Below are positions 45,569-52,864 of a stretch of DNA of 64,000 nucleotides, one piece after another. This DNA comes from Streptomyces sp. AC550_RSS872 (GTDB taxonomy: Bacteria > Actinomycetota > Actinomycetes > Streptomycetales > Streptomycetaceae). Location of the stretch: positions 84,091 through 148,090 of the forward strand of contig NZ_JAGMUL010000023.1 in assembly GCF_019049285.1 (NCBI RefSeq). Reading direction: 5' to 3'. Every line of letters begins with the position of its first letter. The first letter of the stretch is position 1. A program made the translations under genes and the position numbers. The notes beneath the pieces are model-generated. The model made no database searches, was not told the origin of the DNA, and saw only the letters and a program-made list of their open reading frames with translations.

Positions 45569-46098
45569 GTCCGGGAGTTCGTGGAGAACCGGTCGTCCGC
45601 GTTGGACCGCGGTGCTGCTGAGCGGCGGCGACCGGCACGCCGCGGAGGACCTTCTGTAGAACGCCTTGGTCAAGGCGGTCGACCCGTTGGCACCGCATCG
45701 ACGAGCCGGAGGCGTACGTACGGCAGATCCAGTACCGGCAGCAGATCAGCCGCTGGAGGCTGAAGTGGCGCCGGCGCGAACTCACCGTCGCCGAGCCGCC
45801 CGAGACCGGCGCGAGCCCGGACGCCGCGCCCGACGCGGAGCTACGGCTGCTGATGCGCGGGGCGCTCGCCCGGCTGACGGCACGGCAGCGGATGGTGCTC
45901 GTGCTGCGTTGCTTCGAGGACCTGCCGGAGGCCGACGTGGCCCAAGTCCTGGGCTGCTCCGTGGGCACCGTACGGTCCACCACCCACCGTTCACTCGCCC
46001 GGCTGCGCGCCCTCGCTCCCGAGCTGGCGGCCCTGGGTCCGGCCGAGGCCGAGTCGCAGCCGCCCCGTGACTTCTCGCCCGCGGAGGTGCGACCGTGA
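45569..46098 (+). pseudogene. SigE-family sigma-70 factor, disrupted
   Basis: The fragments are collinear with SigE-family (ECF-like) sigma factors but split over three frames. They are VREFVENRSSAL (from 45569), then LLSGGDRHAAEDLL followed by TAG (45657-45659) and NALVKA, where family members have LLQ. In a third frame from about 45700 come RIDEPEAYVRQIQYRQQISR and an intact region 4 (RQRMVLVLRCFEDLPEADVA, VLGCSVGTVRSTTHRSLARL). At least two frameshifts and one nonsense codon separate regions 2 and 4. A protein with region 4 only could start at ATG 45853, but it would not be a functional sigma factor. The next gene, its usual membrane partner, is also broken. Confidence 0.8.
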
Positions 46099-47312
46099 AC
46101 GTCGAGGAACTCGTGCGTGACTCCCTGCGGGAGTTGGCAGACGAACAGACATCGGCCGGACCGGGGCTCGCCGACCGGGTCCTGGTGGTGCGCCGGCGCC
46201 GGCGCCGGCGCACCCGGCGGATCGCCTCCGTCGCCGCGGTCACCGCCGCCGTCGCCATCGGCGTGGCGGCGCCGCTGCTGGACTCCGGCAAGGAGGACTC
46301 CGGCCCGCGGACGTCGTAACGAAGAGCAAGGACAGCGCGCACCCGGACCAGTCGCCGCCGCGCGATCCGATCTCGGCCGGGAACACGGTGCCGGCCGCCT
46401 ACTACGTCCCTCGGACCGTCAAGCACTCCGCCGGCCAGGCCGAACGCGTCCGCGACTACTGGCTGCTGGACCAGAAGACGGACACATACGTGAAGACCAC
46501 CAAGTGGTCCTACGTCGCCGTCGCCTCCGGCAAGAAGACCGCCGCCTTGCTGGAGCGCGACCTGCCCGCCTCGCGGACCGGCATGCTCGACCTGGCCACC
46601 GGCAAGGTCGAGCGGTGGATCGACGACCACGAGGTCGCCGGACTCTCGTTCTCGCGCGACGGCCTGAAGCTGGTCGCGACGACCTACGGGGAGAACCCCG
46701 ACCAGCTGGTCAAGACGGAGGGCTCCGACTTCTGGGAGCAGAAGCAGCCGTCGACCCGTACGGGCTTCCACGTCCTGGACACTGTCTCCGGCAAGGGCTC
46801 CTGGAGCGAGGCGAAGCTCGCAAGCGACCCGACCGACCCCATGGGTGCCAACTCATCAACGCCCGCCAGGACTTCGCCCTCAGCCCGGACGGCAGGCATG
46901 TCCGGGCCGGCCACCCCATGGGAGACATCGGCAAGCAGTTCTACGACCTCACCGGCGCCGAGGTCGCCGTACCGGCGGACCAGAAGCACCTCCAGTGGTA
47001 CGTCGACGCGTGGCAGTCGCCCAGCGGCAGGCTGGTCGCCGGTGACTTCGCGGGCAAGAAGTGGAAGACCTCCTCCTGGGTCGTCGACGCCCGCACCGGT
47101 CAGAGGACCGAGGTACGCGGGCAGCAGCTGCTCGCCTGGCCGGCGACACGTCGCTGATCGCCTGGGACATCGCGCCGAACGGCAATAACGAGTTCCATCA
47201 GCGGCTCGTGAAGGTCACCGTCGGCAGCGACAAGACCGTCCCGCTCAGCGGCTTCCGCAAGGACAACGACGGGGCCGCCGGACGCTGGGAGCCCGTCTTC
47301 GCCGAGCGCTGA
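46095..47312 (+). pseudogene. membrane-anchored beta-propeller-like partner of the sigma factor, disrupted
   Basis: It begins as a normal gene (ATG 46095, overlapping the sigma stop) with an N-terminal region NVEELVRDSLRELADEQ and one TM helix (IASVAAVTAAVAIGVAAPLL). It then meets a stop at 46317-46319. Coding continues in a second frame (about 46313-46850, with YWLLDQKTDTYVKTTKWSYV and GLSFSRDGLKLVATTYG), a third (about 46850-47145, FALSPDGRHVRAGHP) and back to the first (47145-47312, LIAWDIAPNG). At least three frameshifts are needed. The repeated SxDGxxL strands suggest a WD40/TolB-like propeller. Linked decay with the sigma gene suggests the pair lost function together. Confidence 0.75.
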
Positions 47313-47398
47313 GCAGACCGAGCGCTGAGCAGACCGAGCGCTGAGCAGACCGAGCGCTGAGCAGACCGAGCGCTGAGCAGACCGAGCGCTGAGCAGAC
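47303..47398 (+). repeat. six perfect 16-bp tandem repeats
   Basis: The unit CGAGCGCTGAGCAGAC occurs six times without variation. The first copy contains the stop codon of the decayed partner gene. A unit length that is not a multiple of three and perfect identity point to recent expansion. Each unit contains the short palindrome AGCGCT. It is likely a length-variable locus. Confidence 0.95.
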
Positions 47399-47441
47399 CG
47401 GACGCCGATCGGGAAACGGCCCTGACCAAGCCGCACCCTGG

Positions 47442-48344
47442 TCAGCCGGTGACGAACTCCTGGTACACCGCCAGCAGCCTGTCGACCGCCTCGCGGTCGG
47501 CGGGCCGCAGCGGTGCCCGGACGGGACCCGCCGGCAGGCCCAGCTCATGGAGCAGGGCCTTGGCGGTGACCGTGCCGGGCAGCCCCGCCGACATCATCGC
47601 CTCGATGAGCGGCGTGGCGCGTTGTTGGAGGCGGGCGGACACGGGGGTGTCGCCCGCCTCGAACACGTCCAGTACCGCCCGGAGCTGGGCCGGGACGACA
47701 TTGGCGACCGTGCTGATGTACCCGGCGCCCCCCACCGCGTACAGCGCCAGATTGTGCTCGTCGCACCCCGCGTAGTACGCCAACTCCGTGCGCGCCAGCA
47801 CCTTCTGGGCGCCGAGGAAGTCGTAGGAGCAGTCCTTCACCGCCACGATCCGGGGGTGCTCGGCGAGCCGGATCAGCGTCTCCGGCTCGATCCTGGTGCC
47901 GGTGCGGCCCGGGATGTCGTACAGCGCGAGGGGCAGTCCGGCCGCGTCCGCGACCTCCCGGAAGTGCGCCTCGACGGCGTCCTGCGGTGGCCTGCTGTAG
48001 TACGGCGCGACGACCAACAGGCCGTCGGCGCCCGCCTTCTCGGCCGCCAGGGCCAGCTCGACGGTATGCCGGGTGTCGAAGGTGCCGACGCCCGCGACGA
48101 CCGACGCCCGGCCGTCCACCGCCTCCCGGACGGCCCTGACCAGCTCCGCCTTCTCGGCGTCCGTCGTGGTCGGCGACTCGCCCGTCGTGCCCGAGAGCAC
48201 CAGCCCGTCACACCCCTCGCCCACCAGCCACGCCGCGAGCCGCTGTGCCCCGTCCAGATCGAGCGCGCCGGTCTCGGTGAAGGGCGTGATCATGGCGCAG
48301 AGGGCGCGGCCGAAGGGCGGGGCGGGGGAGGGTGTGGTCGTCAT
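47442..48344 (-). CDS. dapA: 4-hydroxy-tetrahydrodipicolinate synthase family protein
   Basis: A 300-residue TIM-barrel lyase of the DapA family. It has GLVLSGTTGESPTTTDAEK, the conserved Tyr in VVAPYYSRPPQ, YDIPGRTGTRIEP and the Schiff-base Lys in IVAVKDCSYD. It condenses pyruvate with aspartate semialdehyde in lysine/DAP synthesis. Streptomycetes carry several DapA-like proteins, so this copy may be specialised. The proximity of dapD supports a lysine role. No Shine-Dalgarno is evident before ATG 48344. Confidence 0.88.
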   Translation of the reverse strand: MTTTPSPAPPFGRALCAMITPFTETGALDLDGAQRLAAWLVGEGCDGLVLSGTTGESPTTTDAEKAELVRAVREAVDGRASVVAGVGTFDTRHTVELALAAEKAGADGLLVVAPYYSRPPQDAVEAHFREVADAAGLPLALYDIPGRTGTRIEPETLIRLAEHPRIVAVKDCSYDFLGAQKVLARTELAYYAGCDEHNLALYAVGGAGYISTVANVVPAQLRAVLDVFEAGDTPVSARLQQRATPLIEAMMSAGLPGTVTAKALLHELGLPAGPVRAPLRPADREAVDRLLAVYQEFVTG

Positions 48345-48518
48345 GGCAGTAGTGTCGGCAGGATAACTGTGAAGCTCTACTTAATTCTTCTACGAAGTAT
48401 TGGTAAGGGATGCTGCGAGGTGGGGTTTCATCAGGCCCGTCGTAGGCCCTATGTCCAAGTCGGGCGCCATGGGTCACTATTGCCAGGAGGTCAACGATCC
48501 CTGGTCATGGGAGGCGTC

Positions 48519-48662
48519 ATGAAGCTCGGCAAGGCACTCACCACCGGAGTCGCGGAAGAGCGGCCGCAGGTCCACGACGAGGAAGTCGAACTGGCCGAGG
48601 AGGTCGCTGACGCCGGGACCGTCGAGGCGTCGGCGCCCGAAGAGGTCCCGGTCGCCCGATGA
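48519..48662 (+). CDS. small acidic protein (47 residues)
   Basis: It begins MKLGKALTTGVAEERPQVHD and ends in an acidic, Ala/Val/Glu-rich tail (EEVELAEEVADAGTVEASAP). ATG 48519 has GGGAGG 5 nt upstream; an in-frame ATG at 48507 is possible. The stop overlaps the next gene (ATGA), so the pair is probably co-translated. No family is recognised. Coupling to the next gene is the main support that it is real. Confidence 0.6.
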   Translation: MKLGKALTTGVAEERPQVHDEEVELAEEVADAGTVEASAPEEVPVAR

Positions 48663-49351
48663 GGCTGCGGCTTCCGGAGGAACGCCCTACGGAGCCGCCG
48701 ACCGGATACAAGATCGCCCACCCGGTGCTGTCCCAGGACGGCACCCGGGCCGGCTTCACCGGTGTGTCGCTGGGCGGCGCCCTGCCGTACGGGGTCCTGG
48801 CCGACGCGTCCTGTGTCTACGGCCTGCGGCACCGGGCGCCGAGCCGCCGCTGCGACTGCGGCTTCCACTGCGTACACGACCGTACGACGGCCGAGGCGCT
48901 GCTGTGCACGGCCGAGCACCGGGCGGCCGTACTGCTCGAGGTCACCGTGCTGGGCCGGTACATCCGCTTCGAGCGCGGCTTCCGCTCCGCCCGTCAACGC
49001 GTGCGCACCGCCACGGTCGGGCCGTGTGCCTGCGGTACGGTCGCCGCCGCCCTGGCCGACGCCGGCTGGGGCCGCCCCGGCTGGAAGGCTCTCGCCCCCT
49101 CCTGCGCGGGCTGCCTGCGCGGCCGTACGTCCGTCTCGCTCGCCGGGTTCGCCCGGCTGGCGGGGGAGGGGCTGCGGGTGGTGGCCGGGCAGGGGGCGCC
49201 CGTGGCGGTCGCCGACCTCGCCGCGGCCGGTGAGCTCGGCGTGCCCGAACTCACCGCCGAGGCCGCGCTGTTGCAGGCCCGCCTCGACTGGTTCCAGGCC
49301 CAGCTGGCCCGGCTGGGCGAGCGCGGACCGGGCGGCGGACGGAAGGGATAG
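48659..49351 (+). CDS. conserved protein with cysteine clusters, unknown function
   Basis: 230 residues. The N-terminal half has three Cys/His clusters: RRCDCGFHCVH, GPCACGTVA and SCAGCLRG, which could bind zinc. The C-terminal part (about 160-220) is helical, ending ALLQARLDWFQAQLARLGER. It has no TM segment. It is coupled to the small acidic protein and followed 53 bp later by a holin-like membrane protein. The function cannot be inferred beyond a probable metal-binding fold. Confidence 0.65.
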   Translation: MRLRLPEERPTEPPTGYKIAHPVLSQDGTRAGFTGVSLGGALPYGVLADASCVYGLRHRAPSRRCDCGFHCVHDRTTAEALLCTAEHRAAVLLEVTVLGRYIRFERGFRSARQRVRTATVGPCACGTVAAALADAGWGRPGWKALAPSCAGCLRGRTSVSLAGFARLAGEGLRVVAGQGAPVAVADLAAAGELGVPELTAEAALLQARLDWFQAQLARLGERGPGGGRKG

Positions 49352-49404
49352 CGGGGGCCGCGGCGGGTACCCGGGGTGTTCCGAACCGAGAGGAGGCGGA
49401 ACAC

Positions 49405-49824
49405 GTGACCGGGTCCACGGCCCCCGAGCGGCTGCGCGACGAGCATCGCTCGGTGAGCGAACTCGTAGGACAGGCCGGCGAACAGCTCTCCCGGCTCGTA
49501 CGGCAGGAAGTCGCCCTCGCCAAGGAGGAGCTGGCCGAGAAGGGCCGGCACGCCGGCCGCGGCGGCGGCCTGCTGGGCGCGGCGGGCGCCGTCGCGTACG
49601 CCGGTCTGCTGTTCCTGGCCGCGGCGGCCACCGCCGCGCTCTCGCTGACGCTGCCCGTATGGGGCGCGGCGCTGATCGTGACGGGGGCCCTGTTCGCCCT
49701 CGCCGGCCTGCTGGCCGCGACCGGCCGCGCCCAGCTGCGGCGCGCCGCCCCTCCCACACCCGAGGAGGCGCTTGGCAGCGTCAGGGCCGATGTCGAGGAG
49801 ATGAAGGGAAGGGCGCACCGATGA
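49405..49824 (+). CDS. phage-holin-superfamily III-like membrane protein (DUF1469 type)
   Basis: A 139-residue protein with an N-terminal amphipathic region (SVSELVGQAGEQLSRLVRQE and VALAKEEL), two TM helices (about 52-75 and 80-103) and a charged C-terminus. This is the standard Putative Actinobacterial Holin-X / DUF1469 layout. Despite the name it is a chromosomal envelope protein, usually encoded beside a DUF3618 protein as here. It is coupled to the next gene by ATGA. Confidence 0.85.
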   Translation: MTGSTAPERLRDEHRSVSELVGQAGEQLSRLVRQEVALAKEELAEKGRHAGRGGGLLGAAGAVAYAGLLFLAAAATAALSLTLPVWGAALIVTGALFALAGLLAATGRAQLRRAAPPTPEEALGSVRADVEEMKGRAHR

Positions 49825-50426
49825 GTGAGAAGAAGGCGGGGGCGACGGGCGGCGGAGAGGCCGCGAAGAAGGGCTCCGCGAAAGCCGCCGCCGCGGGGAA
49901 GACCGCGGCCGAGAAGGCGGGCGGCGGGGCCAAGGGCCCCGAGGAACTGCGCCGCCAGATCGAGCGGACGCGTGGCGAACTCGGCGACTCCGTCGAGGAG
50001 CTGGTCGGGAAGGCGGACGTGAAGGGCCGGGCCATGGCGCGCGCCGCGGACCTGAAGGACAAGGCGGGCGCGATGACCGTACAGCTGCGCAGCAGCGCGG
50101 CGCAGGCGGGACACGTGGTGCAGGACCGGGCGATGCGCGCCGGGCATGTGGTGCAGGACAGGGCGGCGCAGGCGGGCCACGTGGTGCAGGAGCGGGCCGC
50201 CCAGGCCGGGCACACCGTGCAGGACCGGGCGACCCGGACCGGCCACACCGTCCAGGACAAGGCGACCCACGCGGGTCATGTCGTCGAGCACAGCGTCCCG
50301 CGCCCCGTCCGCACCGTCGTCCAGGCCGGCCTGCGGCATCCGCGGCCGGTGCTGATCGTCGGGGCGGTGGTGGGAGCGGTCGTCGCGACGCGGGTGCTGC
50401 GCAGGCGGGGGCGGGGGGCCTTCTGA
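49821..50426 (+). CDS. DUF3618-type protein with six LEA-like 11-residue repeats
   Basis: 201 residues. An Ala/Lys/Gly-rich N-terminus is followed by the DUF3618 core EELRRQIERTRGELGDSVEE and LVGKADVKGR. Next come six tandem 11-mers of the type AAQAGHVVQDR (residues 93-158). One C-terminal TM helix (PVLIVGAVVGAVVATRVL) and a basic end follow. The 11-residue period resembles LEA/apolipoprotein-like amphipathic helices that lie on membranes or form long coils. Together with the holin-like protein it probably forms a membrane-associated pair of unknown role. Confidence 0.85.
   Translation: MSEKKAGATGGGEAAKKGSAKAAAAGKTAAEKAGGGAKGPEELRRQIERTRGELGDSVEELVGKADVKGRAMARAADLKDKAGAMTVQLRSSAAQAGHVVQDRAMRAGHVVQDRAAQAGHVVQERAAQAGHTVQDRATRTGHTVQDKATHAGHVVEHSVPRPVRTVVQAGLRHPRPVLIVGAVVGAVVATRVLRRRGRGAF
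50097..50294 (+). repeat. six 33-bp in-frame coding repeats
   Basis: Six consecutive 33-bp units encode the xxQAGHVVQDR motif, with GGCCAC/GGGCATGTGGTGCAGGA-like cores. The copies diverge mostly at positions 1-3 of the peptide motif. Confidence 0.9.
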
Positions 50427-50724
50427 CCGGCGTCTGCCCGAACGTGCCTGGGGGCTGCCGCCCCCCAGCCCCCGCATCGGGCTCTGAAGGGGCCTCGTCC
50501 TCAAACGCCGGGCGGGCCGAATGATGCCGGACGGGCCGAATGATGCCGGGCGGCGCTGAAGCAGGCACCGGCGGCACCGCGGAGGCACACCGGTACGGCG
50601 CAGTCAGCAGCCGCCTCGGCCGAGGCCGGTCCGGGGGCCCGGGGCGGCAGCGTCTTGACCTCAAGTCCGGTTGAGGGCGAAAGGTGATCGGTGCACGCAT
50701 CGACCACCTTCCCCGGAGGCCTCC
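50427..50724. repeat. intergenic region with dispersed repeat and short direct repeats
   Basis: 298 bp without a gene. GGGGGCTGCCGCCCCCC at about 50450-50466 is a hairpin terminator. CCTCGTCCTCAAACGCCGGG (from 50493) is the second copy of the element seen at 43116. A GGGCCGAATGATGCCGG unit is then repeated in tandem to about 50553. The rest, up to the GGAGG before 50725, shows no gene. Confidence 0.6.
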
Positions 50725-51429
50725 ATGACCCGTCGCACCGACGCCCACCCCGATCTCACCCGCCCCGAGGTCGGCGCCCCCTTCTTCAGTACCTGGCGGG
50801 TTGCCGACCCCCAGCGGCAGACGCAGACCGTCGAGGCCATCGCCGGCACCTGGGAGCGCCGCCCCTGGCCCACCGACGATCTGCTCGGTTACTACGTCTA
50901 CACCGGCCAGGACGCCTCCACCCTCCTCCACTACTCGCAGTGGAGGAGCGAGCAGGCCTTCGAGGCCTTCGTCAAGACCCACCGGCAGGAGCGCGTCGAC
51001 GAGATCGACACCGCCGTACCCGGCATCGAACGGCAGTGGCTCGGCCGGTACCGGCACTACCGCAGCGGCGCCCGCGAGGGCGACACCCGCGTCCCCGGCT
51101 GCATCGTGATCGTCGACATCGAGTTCGAAGGCCCCGACCCCGACCGGCAGTGTGCCTGGGTCGACGCCGTCTTCGAGGCGCTGGAGAGCGAGCCCACCCC
51201 TCACCCCGGCGGTATCTCCGCCCACTTCCACCTCAGCACCGACGGCACCCGCGTCCTCAACTACGCCGAGTGGGAGAGCGCCCAGGCCCACATCGACGCC
51301 CTTGCCGCCCCGGGCGACGGCATCGGCTCGGCGACGGAGTTGTGGCACCGCGTCCAGACCTGGCCTGGCCTCAAGAGCACCGGCTCGGTCAGCCGGTACG
51401 ACTTCGCCCTCGGCCTCGTCCCGGACTGA
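50725..51429 (+). CDS. double antibiotic-biosynthesis-monooxygenase (ABM) domain protein
   Basis: A 234-residue soluble protein made of two ferredoxin-like ABM modules. The first (about 15-115) has FFSTWRVADPQRQTQTVEAI and LLHYSQWRSEQAFEAFVKTH. The second (about 120-225) has CIVIVDIEFEGPDPDRQ and RVLNYAEWESAQAHIDALA. The paired Y-S-Q-W and Y-A-E-W strands are typical. Members act on polyketide or heme-like substrates, often without a cofactor. The substrate here is unknown. ATG 50725 has GGAGG at about 50715. Confidence 0.8.
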   Translation: MTRRTDAHPDLTRPEVGAPFFSTWRVADPQRQTQTVEAIAGTWERRPWPTDDLLGYYVYTGQDASTLLHYSQWRSEQAFEAFVKTHRQERVDEIDTAVPGIERQWLGRYRHYRSGAREGDTRVPGCIVIVDIEFEGPDPDRQCAWVDAVFEALESEPTPHPGGISAHFHLSTDGTRVLNYAEWESAQAHIDALAAPGDGIGSATELWHRVQTWPGLKSTGSVSRYDFALGLVPD

Positions 51430-51488
51430 ACCGTACCGAAAACTCGAACCGTCTGGACAAAAAAAGTGTTCGGTGAGACGGTGGACCC

Positions 51489-52100
51489 ATGCTGGACGTC
51501 ACCGTGATCGAGGACCCCGAGGCCGCAGCCGTCTCCCTGGACCCCATAAGGGCCCGGCTGCTTGCCGAGCTGGCGGCCGGACCCGCGTCGGCCGCCATGC
51601 TGGCCGGCAAGGTCGGGCTGCCCAGGCAGAAGGTGAACTACCACCTCAAGGCGCTGGAGCGGCACGGCCTCGTCGAGCTGGCCGGGGAGCGCCGCAAGGG
51701 AAACGTCACCGAGCGGCTCATGCAGGCGACCGCGGCGTCGTACGTGATCTCGCCGCTCGCGCTCGCCTCGGTGCAGCCGGACCCGGACCGCTTCCGTGAC
51801 CAGCTCTCCGCCCGCTGGCTGCTCGCGCTCGGCGCCCGGCTCGTCCGGGACGTCGGTTCGCTGATCACCGGCGCCACGAAGGCCCGCAAGCGGCTGGCGA
51901 CCTACGCGCTGGACGGCGAGGTCCGCTTCGCCTCGGCCGCCGACCGAGCCGCGTTCATCGAGGAGTTGACGGCCGGCGTGAGCGCGCTGATCCGCAAGTA
52001 CGACGCGCCCGACGCCGAGGGCGGCCGCGATCACCGGATCGTCGTCGCCGTCCACCCCACGGTCAAGGACCAGCAGCCCGCCCAGGAAATCGAGCAGTAG
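51489..52100 (+). CDS. ArsR-like helix-turn-helix regulator
   Basis: 203 residues. The N-terminal winged helix reads LDPIRARLLAELAAGPASAA, then KVGLPRQKVNYHLKALERHG and LVELAGERR. The C-terminal part has no metal-binding cysteines. It lies 16 bp upstream of an SRPBCC protein, a frequent pairing in which an ArsR-like repressor controls an AHSA1-type protein, so the two form an operon. Confidence 0.87.
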   Translation: MLDVTVIEDPEAAAVSLDPIRARLLAELAAGPASAAMLAGKVGLPRQKVNYHLKALERHGLVELAGERRKGNVTERLMQATAASYVISPLALASVQPDPDRFRDQLSARWLLALGARLVRDVGSLITGATKARKRLATYALDGEVRFASAADRAAFIEELTAGVSALIRKYDAPDAEGGRDHRIVVAVHPTVKDQQPAQEIEQ

Positions 52101-52116
52101 GACGCAGGAGCCCGCC

Positions 52117-52851
52117 ATGTCCAAGGAATTCGAGATCGCCCGTGAGTTCGAGGTCGACGCCACGCCTCAGGAGGTCTGGGAGGCGGTCACCACCGGTACC
52201 GGAGGCTACCTCTGGCCGATGGAACCGCCGGAGCCCCGGGTCGGCGGCCGGGGGCCCTTCGGGTCGAAGGTCACCGCCTGGGACCCGCCGCACCGCTACA
52301 CCAACCTCGTCGAGGACGTCGAGGGCATCGCCGAGCAGACGAAGAACCAGCTCGACTACACCATCGAGCCGCGTGACGAGGGCCGGCGCGCCTGGGTGCG
52401 GTACGTGCACAGCGGGATCTTCGTCGACGACTGGGACAACCAGTACGACGGCGCCGCCAAGCACACCGACTTCTATCTGCACACCCTGCGCGAGTACCTG
52501 GTCCACTTCGCGCCCCGGCCGGCCGCCTTCGCCACGTTCGACGGCCCCGAGGCGTCGAAGGCGGCCGACGCCCTCGCCGCCGTCGGGCGGGCGCTCGGCG
52601 TCGGGGAGGACGTGGCGGCCGGCACGAGCGTGCGGGTCCACGGCCCCGACGAGTTCGACGCCGTGGTCGATTTCCGCGACCCGTACTTCATCGGGCTGCG
52701 CACGGACCGGGGCCTCACCCGCGTCTTCGGACGCAACCACTGGGGCCACCCGGTCGGCATCTCCCTGCACGACTTCACGCCGGGCGCCGACATCAAGGAG
52801 TGCGAAGCCGCCTGGCAGGGCTGGCTGAACGGGGTGTTCAGCCAGCCCTGA
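52117..52851 (+). CDS. SRPBCC (START-like/AHSA1) domain protein
   Basis: A 244-residue protein of the helix-grip fold. It opens with IAREFEVDATPQEVWEAVTT and continues through GSKVTAWDPPHRYTNLVE. The core domain spans about 1-135. The C-terminal 100 residues form a second segment with FVDDWDNQYDGAAKHTDFYL bridging it. Such proteins bind hydrophobic ligands or act as chaperone cofactors. The role is unknown. It is co-transcribed with the ArsR-like regulator and convergent with the nuclease gene. Confidence 0.82.
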   Translation: MSKEFEIAREFEVDATPQEVWEAVTTGTGGYLWPMEPPEPRVGGRGPFGSKVTAWDPPHRYTNLVEDVEGIAEQTKNQLDYTIEPRDEGRRAWVRYVHSGIFVDDWDNQYDGAAKHTDFYLHTLREYLVHFAPRPAAFATFDGPEASKAADALAAVGRALGVGEDVAAGTSVRVHGPDEFDAVVDFRDPYFIGLRTDRGLTRVFGRNHWGHPVGISLHDFTPGADIKECEAAWQGWLNGVFSQP

Positions 52852-52864
52852 ACCGCACCGGAGG

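Noticed and set aside
47303..47398. CRISPR array
   Set aside because: There are 16-bp contiguous units without spacers. It is a simple tandem repeat.
49405..49824. Prophage (because of a holin-like protein)
   Set aside because: No other phage genes are nearby. DUF1469-type proteins are ordinary chromosomal membrane proteins in actinobacteria.
50097..50294. CRISPR-like regular repeats
   Set aside because: The repeats are contiguous, in frame and coding, with no spacers and no cas genes.
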